From assembly GCA_910586965.1 (NCBI GenBank), contig CAJUMF010000017.1:1-64000 (forward strand): DNA of 64,000 nucleotides. Reading direction: 5' to 3'. Below are positions 36,496 through 45,753 of the stretch, in pieces. Within the stretch, counting starts at the first letter, position 1, and each line of letters opens with the position of its first letter. The translations under genes were made by a program, and so were the position numbers. A model generated the notes under the pieces. It did no database searches and was not told the origin of the DNA. It saw only the letters and a list, made by a program, of their open reading frames with translations. Source of the stretch: an uncultured Dorea sp. GTDB lineage: Bacteria > Bacillota > Clostridia > Lachnospirales > Lachnospiraceae.

Positions 36496-37791
36496 TTATT
36501 TATATGCCGCATCAAACTGTTGCTGCACGTGCTCCATCATCTCATCTGCCGTCTTATAATCTCCGTCGATATACATGATCAAATCTTCATCCAATACACG
36601 CATCAGTGCTTCCGCCGTCGGCAGGGAATAGAACTCTGCTTTTCCGGTTGTTGTCTTATAGATCTCGCAGATAGCCTTAAATGCATCGGAATCATCCTCA
36701 TAAACCGGCTCTGATGTTGTATTTACCGCAAATCCTCCTGCATGAACACTCAAATCAGCATTTACATCCTTCCCCAACAGATATGCGATAAACTGCGCCG
36801 CCTCCTTCGGATGCTCACTGTTCTTCGCAATCCCGCACGCCCAGTTATTAGAACGCATGAAACTCTCGCCGCTATAGCTGTCTTCATGGGGCATATTGAT
36901 ATAAGTAACATCCATACCCGGCGCCTGCTCACGGATATTTGTCAAATGCGCAACAGAATCTGCCATAAATGCAACACGTCCATTTACAAACTCCTCAACC
37001 TTATCGGCATCTGTCATCGTATACATACCCGGTGTGACAACTTTTTCATCAAACAGTGATTTATAAAATTCCGCCGTCTTTACAAACATATCGTTACCCG
37101 CAAGAAATGGCTTGCCATCCTCTGTGAGAATCGAGCATCCTGAGTTCCATGCAAAAGCCGCAAAATATTCCATACATGTTGCATTATCCGTACTCATATT
37201 CATAGCAAATCCATATACATTCTTATCCGGCTTAGTCACCTTCTTGCATACATCAAGAAATTCCGTCCATGTCTCCGGCATCTTAGTAACGCCTGCATCT
37301 TTTAATATGTCTCTGTTGACAGCCATCAAACATGGAAAGTTTACCAACGGCTGCGCATAAACCGTACCGTTTACAGATGTCTGTACGGAAATGTCTTTTG
37401 TATCAAAACCGATCTGGCCGAACAGATCATTCAGATCCATGAGCATCCCCTGAGTGGCATAATCATAGATCCAGCTTCCGTCCAGTGCCACAACATCCGC
37501 CATCGTACCAGCCACTGAACTTGCCTGCAATTGTGTTTTGGTATCTGCATAAGGATTGCTCAAAAGCTTGACCTTGATTCCCGTCTCGTCATAGAAGCTA
37601 TCACATACACTCTGCAGATATCCTTCTTCCATCTCATTGTCAAACCACTGCTGGAATTCGATCTCCACACCGTCCCCTGAGCTTCCCTTTGATCCCTCAG
37701 ATGCTTCCTTTGTGTCTTCCTTACTTCCGCAGCCAAGAACCATACAAGCTGTTAATGCAACAACCAATAACATTGCTCCTACTCTTTTCAT
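36496..37791 (-). CDS. Extracellular sugar-binding lipoprotein (CUT1 family)
   Basis: A 431-residue solute-binding protein of the UgpB/MalE type. The signal peptide ends in a lipobox (MVLGC), so the mature protein is lipid-anchored outside the membrane. The frame opens at 37839, but ATG 37791 follows AGGAGGAAAAAAG at normal distance. It is the first gene of the operon and has a perfect consensus promoter. Substrate cannot be read from sequence; the kinase, aldolase and reductases downstream suggest a sugar or polyol. Confidence 0.93.
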   Translation of the reverse strand: MKRVGAMLLVVALTACMVLGCGSKEDTKEASEGSKGSSGDGVEIEFQQWFDNEMEEGYLQSVCDSFYDETGIKVKLLSNPYADTKTQLQASSVAGTMADVVALDGSWIYDYATQGMLMDLNDLFGQIGFDTKDISVQTSVNGTVYAQPLVNFPCLMAVNRDILKDAGVTKMPETWTEFLDVCKKVTKPDKNVYGFAMNMSTDNATCMEYFAAFAWNSGCSILTEDGKPFLAGNDMFVKTAEFYKSLFDEKVVTPGMYTMTDADKVEEFVNGRVAFMADSVAHLTNIREQAPGMDVTYINMPHEDSYSGESFMRSNNWACGIAKNSEHPKEAAQFIAYLLGKDVNADLSVHAGGFAVNTTSEPVYEDDSDAFKAICEIYKTTTGKAEFYSLPTAEALMRVLDEDLIMYIDGDYKTADEMMEHVQQQFDAAYK

Positions 37792-37863
37792 CTTTTTTCC
37801 TCCTTTTCTTTCTTTTGTTGCTTCTCCCCAGAAAAGCAACTCTTTTTATTTGTCTATGATGAT

Positions 37864-37892
37864 ATTATATTTTCATAATCATTATTTGTCAA
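37864..37892 (-). promoter_or_regulatory. Consensus promoter of the sugar/polyol operon
   Basis: On the minus strand TTGACA (37892-37887), 17 bases, TATAAT (37869-37864): a perfect sigma-A promoter. The motif ATATTTTCATAAT (37867-37879, plus-strand reading) overlaps the -10 and spacer and is a candidate repressor site for the RpiR protein. Confidence 0.85.
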
Positions 37893-37983
37893 GTAATTTT
37901 ATTTTTAAATATTTTTTATAAACACTATCTGCAATTCTTATTTTATAACTATTTTATTGGATTTTTCCGCATTTTATATATCA

Positions 37984-37996
37984 ATTATTTTCATAT
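37984..37996. promoter_or_regulatory. Candidate RpiR operator motif
   Basis: ATTATTTTCATAT. Similar sequences occur at 37867-37879, 40354-40367, 40417-40431 and 40588-40600, that is, near every promoter of the locus. The region is AT-rich, which makes chance matches more likely. Confidence 0.4.
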
Positions 37997-38018
37997 ATTA
38001 TATTTTAAATAAAAATTA

Positions 38019-38047
38019 TTGCAAATAAATTTTCTTTATTATATAAT
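38019..38047 (+). promoter_or_regulatory. Promoter of the ADP-kinase-like gene
   Basis: TTGCAA (38019-38024), 17 bases, TATAAT (38042-38047), 45 bases before the ATG. Confidence 0.65.
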
Positions 38048-38091
38048 TTAATAAAATTTTATATGTCTATTTTACAAAAAAGGAGGATTAT

Positions 38092-39315
38092 ATGAAAAAT
38101 CATATTGCTGCCGCATTTCAAAATACCGTTGACTTTGAGTTAAATTGGGACACCGATATCCTGAAGGCACTTATCAAAAACTACCGCATATTACAATCCG
38201 AAATCCAGGCCGACCGCTCCATCCACTCCGAGCGGGATCTTATTATCATACTTCTAAGACATATGTCAGAAGGGAGCGGAAGTGAATGTCTGGCCAGTTC
38301 CAGCCAGATTACCCGTTCATTTGCCTCACACTTTTCCTATGAGATAACCCTTGGAGGAACTGCAGTCCGCGCAGCTATGGCAATTGAAAAAATCGGATAT
38401 CCCAGCACAATCCATGCCTGCAGTCTCAATCATCACTTTCTCCGCCTAGTTCCAGACGCCGTCTCCTGGGTATCCAGCGTACCGGATGAAGGCAATGATT
38501 TTCATCCCCATGTAATTGTCCAGTATCCCGCCAATATTCGTATTTGCGTCAATGATATTGACTTTATTACTCACAATCCCAACCGCGTCATCTTTGCATA
38601 CGATCCCCCAAGTATGCGTTTAGAGATCAGCACTGCTTTTGCCGAAGAAATCACTTCCGCAGATGTATTCCTCATCGCCAGTTATAATATCATCAAGGAC
38701 AAAAGCATATTAAAAGACCGCCTTCGAAAAACCGTAAGCTTAATACATGCATTGCCTCCCCGGCATACCGTGATCATGGAAGACGGATGCTTCAAAGACC
38801 CGGGCATGAGGCAACTAGTTACACAGGCACTCGCCCCGCAGATAGACATCTTCAGCATGAACGAGGATGAACTTCAAGACAGACTCGGATACCGCATCGA
38901 TATATTAAATCCCACGGAAGTCTTAACAGCCATCCAGACAGTATATGATAAGCTTCAAGTCCCAACCCTCATATGCCACTCTTCCCACTGGGCGCTCAGC
39001 TACGGCAGTCAGTCTCCGGCAATTAAAAACGCTCTTAAAAGCGGAATCTGCATGGCAGCTACACGTTTTCAGTTCGGAGATAATTACGGGAAAGAACATT
39101 ATAATAAAGCCCGACATCTCCCTGCCAGCGCAAAAGGAACAGCTTTCTGCGAAGCTCTTTTGAAACTGCCCGCCAGTAAACCTTTGTACATCCTGCCGGC
39201 AAAGGACCTTTCTTTTGTAGCCCGCCCATTCACTATCGGTCTCGGAGATGCTTTCATCGGCGGCATGCTTCCCGGGCTGTTGCCCGAGGCAGTTCTTAAA
39301 AATGCATATATTTAG
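38092..39315 (+). CDS. ADP-dependent phosphofructokinase/glucokinase-like protein
   Basis: A 407-residue protein of the ribokinase superfamily that most resembles the ADP-dependent phosphofructokinase/glucokinase group. It has LGGTAVRAAMAIEKIG (substrate side), FSMNEDEL (the NEDEL-like stretch seen in this group) and the C-terminal GLGDAFIGG with catalytic Asp. It is divergent from the sugar/polyol operon and convergent with the RpiR gene. ADP use is inferred from resemblance only; an ATP-dependent sugar kinase of unusual form is the alternative. AAAGGAGGA precedes the ATG. Confidence 0.65.
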   Translation: MKNHIAAAFQNTVDFELNWDTDILKALIKNYRILQSEIQADRSIHSERDLIIILLRHMSEGSGSECLASSSQITRSFASHFSYEITLGGTAVRAAMAIEKIGYPSTIHACSLNHHFLRLVPDAVSWVSSVPDEGNDFHPHVIVQYPANIRICVNDIDFITHNPNRVIFAYDPPSMRLEISTAFAEEITSADVFLIASYNIIKDKSILKDRLRKTVSLIHALPPRHTVIMEDGCFKDPGMRQLVTQALAPQIDIFSMNEDELQDRLGYRIDILNPTEVLTAIQTVYDKLQVPTLICHSSHWALSYGSQSPAIKNALKSGICMAATRFQFGDNYGKEHYNKARHLPASAKGTAFCEALLKLPASKPLYILPAKDLSFVARPFTIGLGDAFIGGMLPGLLPEAVLKNAYI

Positions 39316-39325
39316 TATTTAAAAA

Positions 39326-39380
39326 AAATAAGACCTTATTCATGCCGCCGTAATTTAACGACATGAATAAGGTCTTATTT
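39326..39380. terminator. Bidirectional terminator
   Basis: A 19-bp stem (39326-39344 with 39362-39380) with A-rich and T-rich flanks on both sides. It serves the plus-strand kinase gene and the minus-strand RpiR gene. Confidence 0.88.
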
Positions 39381-39393
39381 TCTTATTATCAAA

Positions 39394-40302
39394 TTATTTT
39401 AATCTTTTTTCGTCCACCAGCGCCAGTGTACTATAATACTGCTCCAAAAAAGAGTCATCTTTTCTCATCACACACATCAGATAAAGACTGTCAATAACCG
39501 AATACTGGGGCATATTCTCCGATCCGGGTTCATAACAAGTCGATTGGTTCTGGTTAGAAAAGCTTCCATAATTAAATCCCGTCATAATCGATATGTCCGC
39601 CGCCTGGTTTACCGGTGAGCCCTTCACCCCTGTAATTGCAACCGTCTGGATTCCTCTTTCGTTCGCATGCCTAAGACTTTCTGTTACGGGAGATGAATAT
39701 CCCATATTACTGATACCCACCGCAAGATCCCCCGGCCTTGCCATACCCACACCGGAGACCATATTCTGGAAATCTCCAAAACAATTGCACAATACGCCCA
39801 ACATGCGAAATCTCAAACACGCACTCTGTGCCGCCAAAAATGAATGACCCTCCCCCATAAATAATACCTGGCGGGCTTCCAGGATCATCTCCGCCACCTT
39901 TTCCATCAACTCAAAATCCAAAAGAGAAAGTGTATCGTTTAACATCTCGACTTCGCTTCCGATCACATACCGGCACACACTTTCTGCATCCCGGCTATTA
40001 GGGAACCCCCCCGCATACAATACCGCCTGTCCCGACGAAAGCCCCTTCTCTCCTTTACGCTCATCCTCAAAAGACTCCTGTATTGCCCGTAAAAATGTCT
40101 TATAATTTTCGAATCCCAAAGCACGCACAAATCTTGTCACTGTCGCATTGCTCACTCCGCTCTTCTCGGCCAGCATACCTATGGTATAGCCTCCCCGCTT
40201 CGGCGGATTTTCCAGCAGAACATCCGCAATTCTCTTCATTGCGGGATTCATCTGAATATAATTAGCCTTAATCGCTAAAAACGGATTTACATTCTCTTTC
40301 AT
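39394..40302 (-). CDS. MurR/RpiR family transcriptional regulator
   Basis: A 302-residue RpiR-type regulator. The N-terminal helix-turn-helix (about 1-75) includes TIGMLAEKSGVSNATVTRFVRALGF; the C-terminal SIS domain (about 120-280), which senses phosphosugars, includes VLFMGEGHSFLAAQSACLRF and AVGISNMGYSSPVTE. Location in the locus and the shared promoter motif suggest that it controls the ABC operon, the kinase and the aldolase at 40614, and itself. A -10 TATAAT (40368-40363, minus strand) lies upstream, overlapped by GATATTTTCATTAT. Confidence 0.92.
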   Translation of the reverse strand: MKENVNPFLAIKANYIQMNPAMKRIADVLLENPPKRGGYTIGMLAEKSGVSNATVTRFVRALGFENYKTFLRAIQESFEDERKGEKGLSSGQAVLYAGGFPNSRDAESVCRYVIGSEVEMLNDTLSLLDFELMEKVAEMILEARQVLFMGEGHSFLAAQSACLRFRMLGVLCNCFGDFQNMVSGVGMARPGDLAVGISNMGYSSPVTESLRHANERGIQTVAITGVKGSPVNQAADISIMTGFNYGSFSNQNQSTCYEPGSENMPQYSVIDSLYLMCVMRKDDSFLEQYYSTLALVDEKRLK

Positions 40303-40353
40303 ATCTGCACCTGTTTCTTTCTCTATATTGATTTACTTATGATATGGGGTTAA

Positions 40354-40431
40354 AAGATATTTTCATTATAGATTGTTTTTTTAAAAAAATCAATTATTTT
40401 ATATTTATTTACAAAATATATTTTCATATAT
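40354..40431. promoter_or_regulatory. RpiR promoter region with two candidate operators
   Basis: GATATTTTCATTAT (40354-40367) overlaps the -10 of the RpiR gene, and TATATTTTCATATAT (40417-40431) lies upstream. The rest of 40303-40540 is AT-rich and shows no gene. A convincing -35 for the RpiR promoter is lacking (TTGATT would be 19 bases away). Confidence 0.4.
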
Positions 40432-40543
40432 AGTTCATATTATAAAATTATTATTCACATTTTTCTTTCCCCACTTTTCTAAATATCACTTTATATTGCG
40501 CATTTTAAACGTTTTTCATTTTGTCTCTTGCAAAAATATTTAC

Positions 40544-40572
40544 TTGACAAATCACAAATATGTAAATATAAT
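40544..40572 (+). promoter_or_regulatory. Consensus promoter of the second aldolase gene
   Basis: TTGACA (40544-40549), 17 bases, TATAAT (40567-40572): perfect consensus. The motif AATTATTTTCACA (40588-40600) lies near the transcription start, as a repressor site would. Confidence 0.85.
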
Positions 40573-40613
40573 TTTAGTCACAAGAAAAATTATTTTCACA
40601 AGGAGGTCATTTT

Positions 40614-41483
40614 ATGTTAATGAATATGAAATCACTGCTCTCTGTCGCAAATACCAATAATTTTGCAATTCCCGCATTCAACACCCCTCACGGGATGATT
40701 ATGCGCGGTGTGCTCGAGACCAGCGAAGAAATGAATGCACCTGTCATCATTGAAGTTCACCCCGATGAATTATCCTTTGCGCGTCCCTCATTTATCACTG
40801 CGCTGGTAGAAGAAGCCCACAAAACTTCTATACCGGTATGCATCCATTTGGATCACGGTTCAAATCTCCAGCAGGTTGTCAGCGCAATCCAATGCGGTTA
40901 TACCTCTGTTATGATCGATGCATCCAATCACCCGCTGGAAGAGAACATAGAAATCTGTCGGGAGGTCTGCCGCATCGCTCACGCTGCTAACGTATCCGTA
41001 GAAGGAGAGCTTGGCACGATCGGTACAACCGCGCAGGATCAATCTGCCGCATCCTGCACCGAAATCCGTTATACAGACCCCGAAGAGGCCGCTTATTTTG
41101 TTCGGGAAAGCGGCGTCGACTCCCTGGCCGTCGCCATCGGCACCTGCCACGGCATCTACCCAAAGGGTATGATTCCCGCATTACAGCTAGACCTTCTTAA
41201 AGAAATAAAAGAAAAAGTCAAGATCCCGCTCGTACTCCACGGCGGCTCTGCAAATAAAGACGAGGAAATCGCCATTGCCGCACATACCGGAATAAATAAA
41301 ATCAACATTTCCAGCGACATTAAAGATCCTTTTTATCAAAAGTGCCGCGAAATATTAAAAGACCCATACATCCGCGAGCCCAACGAGATCTATCCTCCCT
41401 GTATAGAAGTCATGAAAGAAGTGATCCGGCACAAATTCAGATTATTGGGCACTCACGAAAAAGCCGCTTTGTATCATCAATAA
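40614..41483 (+). CDS. Class II (ketose-bisphosphate) aldolase
   Basis: A 289-residue Zn-dependent aldolase, paralogous to the one at 31852. Ligands and catalytic stretches are CIHLDHGS, VEGELGTIG, GTCHGIYP and VLHGGSANK. It has its own strong promoter and AAGGAGGT. Two divergent class II aldolases in one locus suggest two different phosphorylated substrates or stereoisomers (for example fructose- versus tagatose-type). That is inference. Confidence 0.9.
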   Translation: MLMNMKSLLSVANTNNFAIPAFNTPHGMIMRGVLETSEEMNAPVIIEVHPDELSFARPSFITALVEEAHKTSIPVCIHLDHGSNLQQVVSAIQCGYTSVMIDASNHPLEENIEICREVCRIAHAANVSVEGELGTIGTTAQDQSAASCTEIRYTDPEEAAYFVRESGVDSLAVAIGTCHGIYPKGMIPALQLDLLKEIKEKVKIPLVLHGGSANKDEEIAIAAHTGINKINISSDIKDPFYQKCREILKDPYIREPNEIYPPCIEVMKEVIRHKFRLLGTHEKAALYHQ

Positions 41484-41493
41484 ACGCGCCTAA

Positions 41494-41528
41494 AAAAGGA
41501 CTTTCCGAAATGTTCGGAAAGTCCTTTT
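41494..41528. terminator. Bidirectional terminator
   Basis: A 16-bp perfect stem (41494-41509 with 41513-41528) including A-run and T-run ends, between the aldolase (plus) and tuf (minus). Confidence 0.9.
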
Positions 41529-41548
41529 AAACTCTTATTCTCTAAAGA

Positions 41549-42736
41549 TTACTCAATAATCTTAGCAACTGTACCAGAACCTACTGTTCTACCACCCTCA
41601 CGGATAGCGAAACGAAGACCCTGCTCCATAGCTACCGGATGAATCAGCTCTGCTGTAATCTCTACGTTATCACCAGGCATACACATCTCGATACCCTCTG
41701 GAAGATTGCAGATACCTGTTACGTCTGTTGTTCTGAAGTAGAACTGCGGACGATAGTTGTTGAAGAATGGTGTATGACGGCCACCCTCGTCTTTTGTCAG
41801 TACATAAACCTGTCCGGTAAACTTTGTATGACATGTTACAGAACCCGGTTTAACAAGACACTGTCCTCTTTCAATCTCTGTTCTCTGGACACCACGGAGA
41901 AGAGCGCCGATGTTATCGCCAGCCTGAGCCTCGTCAAGCAGCTTACGGAACATCTCAACACCTGTTACAACTGTTTTTCTCTTATCCTCATGGATACCGA
42001 TGATCTCTACTTCATCATTTACATGAAGAGTACCACGCTCTACTCTACCTGTAGCAACTGTTCCACGACCTGTGATAGAGAATACGTCCTCTACAGGCAT
42101 AAGGAACGGCTGGTCTGTAGCACGCTGCGGATCCGGAACGAAGGAGTCAACTGTCTCCATAAGCTCCATGATCTTGTCGCCCCACTCGCTGCTTGGATCC
42201 TCAAGAGCCTTAAGTGCGGAACCCTGGATAATCGGGCATCCCTCGAACTCATACTCCTCAAGAACCTCTGTAATCTCCATCTCTACCAGCTCAAGAAGCT
42301 CCTCATCGTCAACCATGTCGCACTTGTTCATGAATACTACGATATAAGGAACGCCTACCTGACGGGACAGAAGGATGTGCTCTTTTGTCTGAGCCATAAC
42401 ACCGTCAGTAGCAGCTACTACAAGAATCGCGCCGTCCATCTGAGCAGCACCAGTAATCATGTTCTTAACGTAGTCAGCATGTCCCGGGCAGTCAACGTGA
42501 GCATAGTGACGGTTAGCTGTCTCATACTCAACGTGAGCTGTAGAAATCGTGATTCCACGCTCTCTCTCTTCCGGAGCCTTGTCGATGTTATCGAATGCTA
42601 CCGCTGCATTACCTTCTACTCTCTCGGACAGAACCTTTGTGATTGCTGCTGTAAGAGTTGTCTTACCATGGTCAACGTGGCCAATGGTACCAATATTACA
42701 ATGTGGTTTAGTTCTTTCAAATTTAGCTTTTGCCAT
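41549..42736 (-). CDS. tuf: Elongation factor Tu
   Basis: A 395-residue GTPase that brings aminoacyl-tRNA to the ribosome. GTP-binding motifs are GHVDHGKTTL, DCPGHADY and NKCD, with the three-domain length expected. It is the last gene of the str operon (rpsL-rpsG-fusA-tuf), 118 bases after fusA. AAGGAGG precedes the ATG. It ends at the bidirectional terminator at 41494-41528. Confidence 0.99.
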   Translation of the reverse strand: MAKAKFERTKPHCNIGTIGHVDHGKTTLTAAITKVLSERVEGNAAVAFDNIDKAPEERERGITISTAHVEYETANRHYAHVDCPGHADYVKNMITGAAQMDGAILVVAATDGVMAQTKEHILLSRQVGVPYIVVFMNKCDMVDDEELLELVEMEITEVLEEYEFEGCPIIQGSALKALEDPSSEWGDKIMELMETVDSFVPDPQRATDQPFLMPVEDVFSITGRGTVATGRVERGTLHVNDEVEIIGIHEDKRKTVVTGVEMFRKLLDEAQAGDNIGALLRGVQRTEIERGQCLVKPGSVTCHTKFTGQVYVLTKDEGGRHTPFFNNYRPQFYFRTTDVTGICNLPEGIEMCMPGDNVEITAELIHPVAMEQGLRFAIREGGRTVGSGTVAKIIE

Positions 42737-42854
42737 TATGAATATCCTCCTTAATTTTCAGCGCCATTTATGGCATAATTTTAATTTTACGTTTGCTCGG
42801 CTAACTTTGATTATATTTCAAATCATACAGTTTTTCAAGCCTTTTCTTGCTTCT

Positions 42855-44972
42855 TTAAACATTTTTATTTGACAGTACCTTCTCCTGAACGGATTTCGGT
42901 ACCGGCTCATATTTTTCAAAGAACATGGAGTAGTTTCCGCGTCCCTGTGTTCTGGAACGAAGGTCTGTGGAATATCCGAACATCTCGGAAAGCGGTACGA
43001 AACCTCGCACAATCTTTCCTCCGCCCAGGTCATCCATCCCCTCGATACGTCCGCGCCGTGAGTTGATATCGCCGATCACATCGCCCATATACTCTTCCGG
43101 CATGGTAACCTCAACCTTCATGATCGGCTCAAGAAGTATCGGCTCCGCTTTCTTCATAGCATCCTTGAACGCCAGCGAACCTGCGATGTGGAATGCCATC
43201 TCACTGGAGTCTACCTCATGGTAGGAGCCGTCGTATACATTCGCCTTGATGCCCACAACCGGAAATCCGCCAAGGATACCTGCCTGCATAGCCTCCTCGA
43301 TACCTTCGCCAATCTTCGGAATATATTCCTTTGGAATCGCTCCGCCGACTACAGTAGATTCGAACTTAAAAAGCTCCTCGCCGTTGGCATCCATCGGCTC
43401 GAATTTGACTTTACAGTGTCCGTACTGTCCGCGTCCTCCGGACTGCTTCGCATACTTGCTGTCAACGTCAACTGCCTTTGTAAATGCTTCTTTATAAGCA
43501 ACCTGAGGCGCACCTACATTGGCCTCCACCTTAAACTCACGCAGAAGTCTGTCTACAATGATCTCAAGGTGCAGCTCACCCATTCCGGCGATGATCGTCT
43601 GACCTGTCTCCTGGTCAGTGTGCGCACGGAATGTCGGGTCTTCCTCTGCAAGCTTTGCAAGAGATTCTCCAAGCTTGCCCTGGGATGCTTTCGTCTTAGG
43701 CTCAATCGCAAGCTCGATAACCGGCTCCGGGAACTCCATGGACTCTAAGATTACCGGATGCTGCTCATTGCAGAGCGTGTCACCTGTAGATGTAAACTTG
43801 AATCCGATCGCTGCTGCGATATCTCCAGAATATACTTTATCAAGCTCCTGCCTCTTATTTGCGTGCATCTGAAGGATACGTCCGACACGCTCCTTCTTAC
43901 CTTTCGTCGCGTTCAGTACATAAGAGCCTGCATTCATCGTACCTGAATATACCCTAAAGTACGCAAGCTTTCCAACGAACGGGTCAGTCATGATCTTGAA
44001 CGCCAGCGCAGAGAACGGCTCTTCATCGGAAGAATGTCTTACAACATCATTGCCATCCTCATCAACGCCCTGGATCGGAGGAATGTCTGTCGGTGCAGGC
44101 ATGTACTCCAAAACAGCGTCAAGAAGCTTCTGCACGCCCTTATTCCTGTAAGCAGAACCACAGCAGACCGGAACTGCTGTACACTCACAAGTGGCCTTTC
44201 TGAGTGCAGCTTTCATATCCTCCACAGACGGTTCCTCGCCCTCAAGGTACTGCATCATCAGATCATCATCTAAATCGCAGATTTTCTCTACCAGTTCTGA
44301 ACGGTAAAGCTCTGCGTCATCTTTCATATCGTCCGGAATCTCGCCGATTGTGATGTCGTCGCCTTTGTCATCATTATAGATGTAAGCTCTCATCTCCATC
44401 AGGTCGATGATTCCTTTAAAATCATCCTCTTTGCCGATTGGCAGTTGCAGACAGATGGCATTTTTTCCAAGCCTCGTCTTAATCTGCTCAACGGCTCCGT
44501 AAAAGTCTGCGCCCAAAATGTCCATCTTATTGATGAAAGCCATTCTCGGTACATTATAGGTGTCAGCCTGACGCCATACATTTTCTGACTGCGGCTCAAC
44601 ACCACCCTTAGCGCAGAACACACCCACTGCTCCGTCAAGTACACGAAGAGAACGTTCTACCTCTACCGTAAAGTCAACGTGTCCCGGAGTATCAATGATA
44701 TTGATACGGTGCTCCGGAGCTCCTGCTTTCGGTTTCCCGTCTTCCTCAAGTGTCCAGTGACAAGTCGTAGCAGCGGAAGTGATCGTGATACCTCTCTCCT
44801 GCTCCTGCTCCATCCAGTCCATGGTAGCAGTGCCTTCATGAGTATCCCCGATCTTATAGTTTACACCGGTATAGTAAAGAATACGCTCTGTGAGTGTAGT
44901 CTTACCGGCATCAATATGAGCCATAATACCGATATTTCTTGTTCTCTCTAATGGATATTCTCTTCCAGCCAT
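42855..44972 (-). CDS. fusA: Elongation factor G
   Basis: A 705-residue translocation GTPase. Motifs are AHIDAGKTTLTERIL, DTPGHVDF and NKMD, and the C-terminal domains end with GRGNYSMFFEKYEPVP. Length and position in the str operon indicate the canonical EF-G, not a tetracycline-resistance-type paralogue. It starts 9 bases after rpsG. Confidence 0.99.
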   Translation of the reverse strand: MAGREYPLERTRNIGIMAHIDAGKTTLTERILYYTGVNYKIGDTHEGTATMDWMEQEQERGITITSAATTCHWTLEEDGKPKAGAPEHRINIIDTPGHVDFTVEVERSLRVLDGAVGVFCAKGGVEPQSENVWRQADTYNVPRMAFINKMDILGADFYGAVEQIKTRLGKNAICLQLPIGKEDDFKGIIDLMEMRAYIYNDDKGDDITIGEIPDDMKDDAELYRSELVEKICDLDDDLMMQYLEGEEPSVEDMKAALRKATCECTAVPVCCGSAYRNKGVQKLLDAVLEYMPAPTDIPPIQGVDEDGNDVVRHSSDEEPFSALAFKIMTDPFVGKLAYFRVYSGTMNAGSYVLNATKGKKERVGRILQMHANKRQELDKVYSGDIAAAIGFKFTSTGDTLCNEQHPVILESMEFPEPVIELAIEPKTKASQGKLGESLAKLAEEDPTFRAHTDQETGQTIIAGMGELHLEIIVDRLLREFKVEANVGAPQVAYKEAFTKAVDVDSKYAKQSGGRGQYGHCKVKFEPMDANGEELFKFESTVVGGAIPKEYIPKIGEGIEEAMQAGILGGFPVVGIKANVYDGSYHEVDSSEMAFHIAGSLAFKDAMKKAEPILLEPIMKVEVTMPEEYMGDVIGDINSRRGRIEGMDDLGGGKIVRGFVPLSEMFGYSTDLRSRTQGRGNYSMFFEKYEPVPKSVQEKVLSNKNV

Positions 44973-44981
44973 TATTGCCTC

Positions 44982-45452
44982 CTAGAATCTGTAGTGAGCA
45001 AATGCTTTATTTGCCTCTGCCATCTTATGCATGTCTTCTTTACGTTTTACGGCTGCGCCTGCATTATTCGCCGCATCCATAATCTCGTTCGCCAGCCTCT
45101 CCTGCATTGTCTTCTCGCCTCGTTTACGCGAAAACATAGTCAGCCAGCGAAGTGCAAGTGCCTGTCTCCTGTCGGCTCTTACCTCGATCGGCACCTGGTA
45201 TGTCGCACCGCCGATACGCCTTGCCTTAACCTCGAGCTGCGGCATGATGTTGTTCATAGCCTCCTCGAATACTTCAATCGCCGGCTTATCAGTCTTTTCT
45301 GCAACTCTTTCAAACGCACCGTATACAATCTTCTGGGCAACGCCCTTCTTGCCGTCCAACATAATATTGTTGATAAGCTTTGTTACCACTTTATTATTGT
45401 ATAACGGATCTGCTAATACGTCTCTTTTTTGAGTATGTCCTTTACGTGGCAC
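44982..45452 (-). CDS. rpsG: 30S ribosomal protein S7
   Basis: The canonical 156-residue S7, which nucleates the head of the 30S subunit and often autoregulates the str operon. The start is GTG at 45452 (MPRKGHTQKRDVLADPLY) after AAGGAGGG; the longer open frame to 45536 is upstream leader. It contains GGATYQVPIEVRADRRQALALRWL, the usual conserved region. Confidence 0.98.
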   Translation of the reverse strand: MPRKGHTQKRDVLADPLYNNKVVTKLINNIMLDGKKGVAQKIVYGAFERVAEKTDKPAIEVFEEAMNNIMPQLEVKARRIGGATYQVPIEVRADRRQALALRWLTMFSRKRGEKTMQERLANEIMDAANNAGAAVKRKEDMHKMAEANKAFAHYRF

Positions 45453-45753
45453 GGTCCTTCCCTCCTTAAACATTTTGATTAATTCATCGGTACTCACATG
45501 TGTCGTTCTAATGATACTGTGTAGCGCACAGGGCATACGAATCTGTATCTATTCCCTGCAACTTACTTTCATCATAGTTCTGTTTGTGATTACATCATTT
45601 TAATTGTTGAAGTTTTCACTTCATGGATTGTTCTTCCATAGTTTGTTGTGGTTTCCCTCCGCTTTTCATGAGGAGGTTCTTCCTCACTCTGTTCGGAAGA
45701 ACAAAGTAAGCCCTAACCTCGCGCGGCGCTTTCAGCTTGCGCTCGCTAAGGGC
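45453..45753 (-). other. Structured rpsL-rpsG intergenic region
   Basis: About 300 bases, long for this gene pair. On the minus strand AGTAAGCCCT pairs with AGGGCTTACT around a GC-rich, internally paired segment (about 45704-45759), and a second hairpin GTTCTTCC/GGAAGAAC lies at about 45681-45703. S7-binding autoregulatory RNA is known between these genes in E. coli; whether this is equivalent is inference. No coding gene is evident. Confidence 0.5.

Noticed and set aside
40363..40393. Complete consensus promoter for the RpiR gene
   Set aside because: The -10 TATAAT is good, but the nearest -35-like TTGATT is 19 bases away; only the -10 is supported.
41639..42754. 371-codon open frame antisense to tuf
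   Set aside because: Long antisense frames are common opposite highly biased genes such as tuf; the protein is Cys/Ser-rich and has no family.
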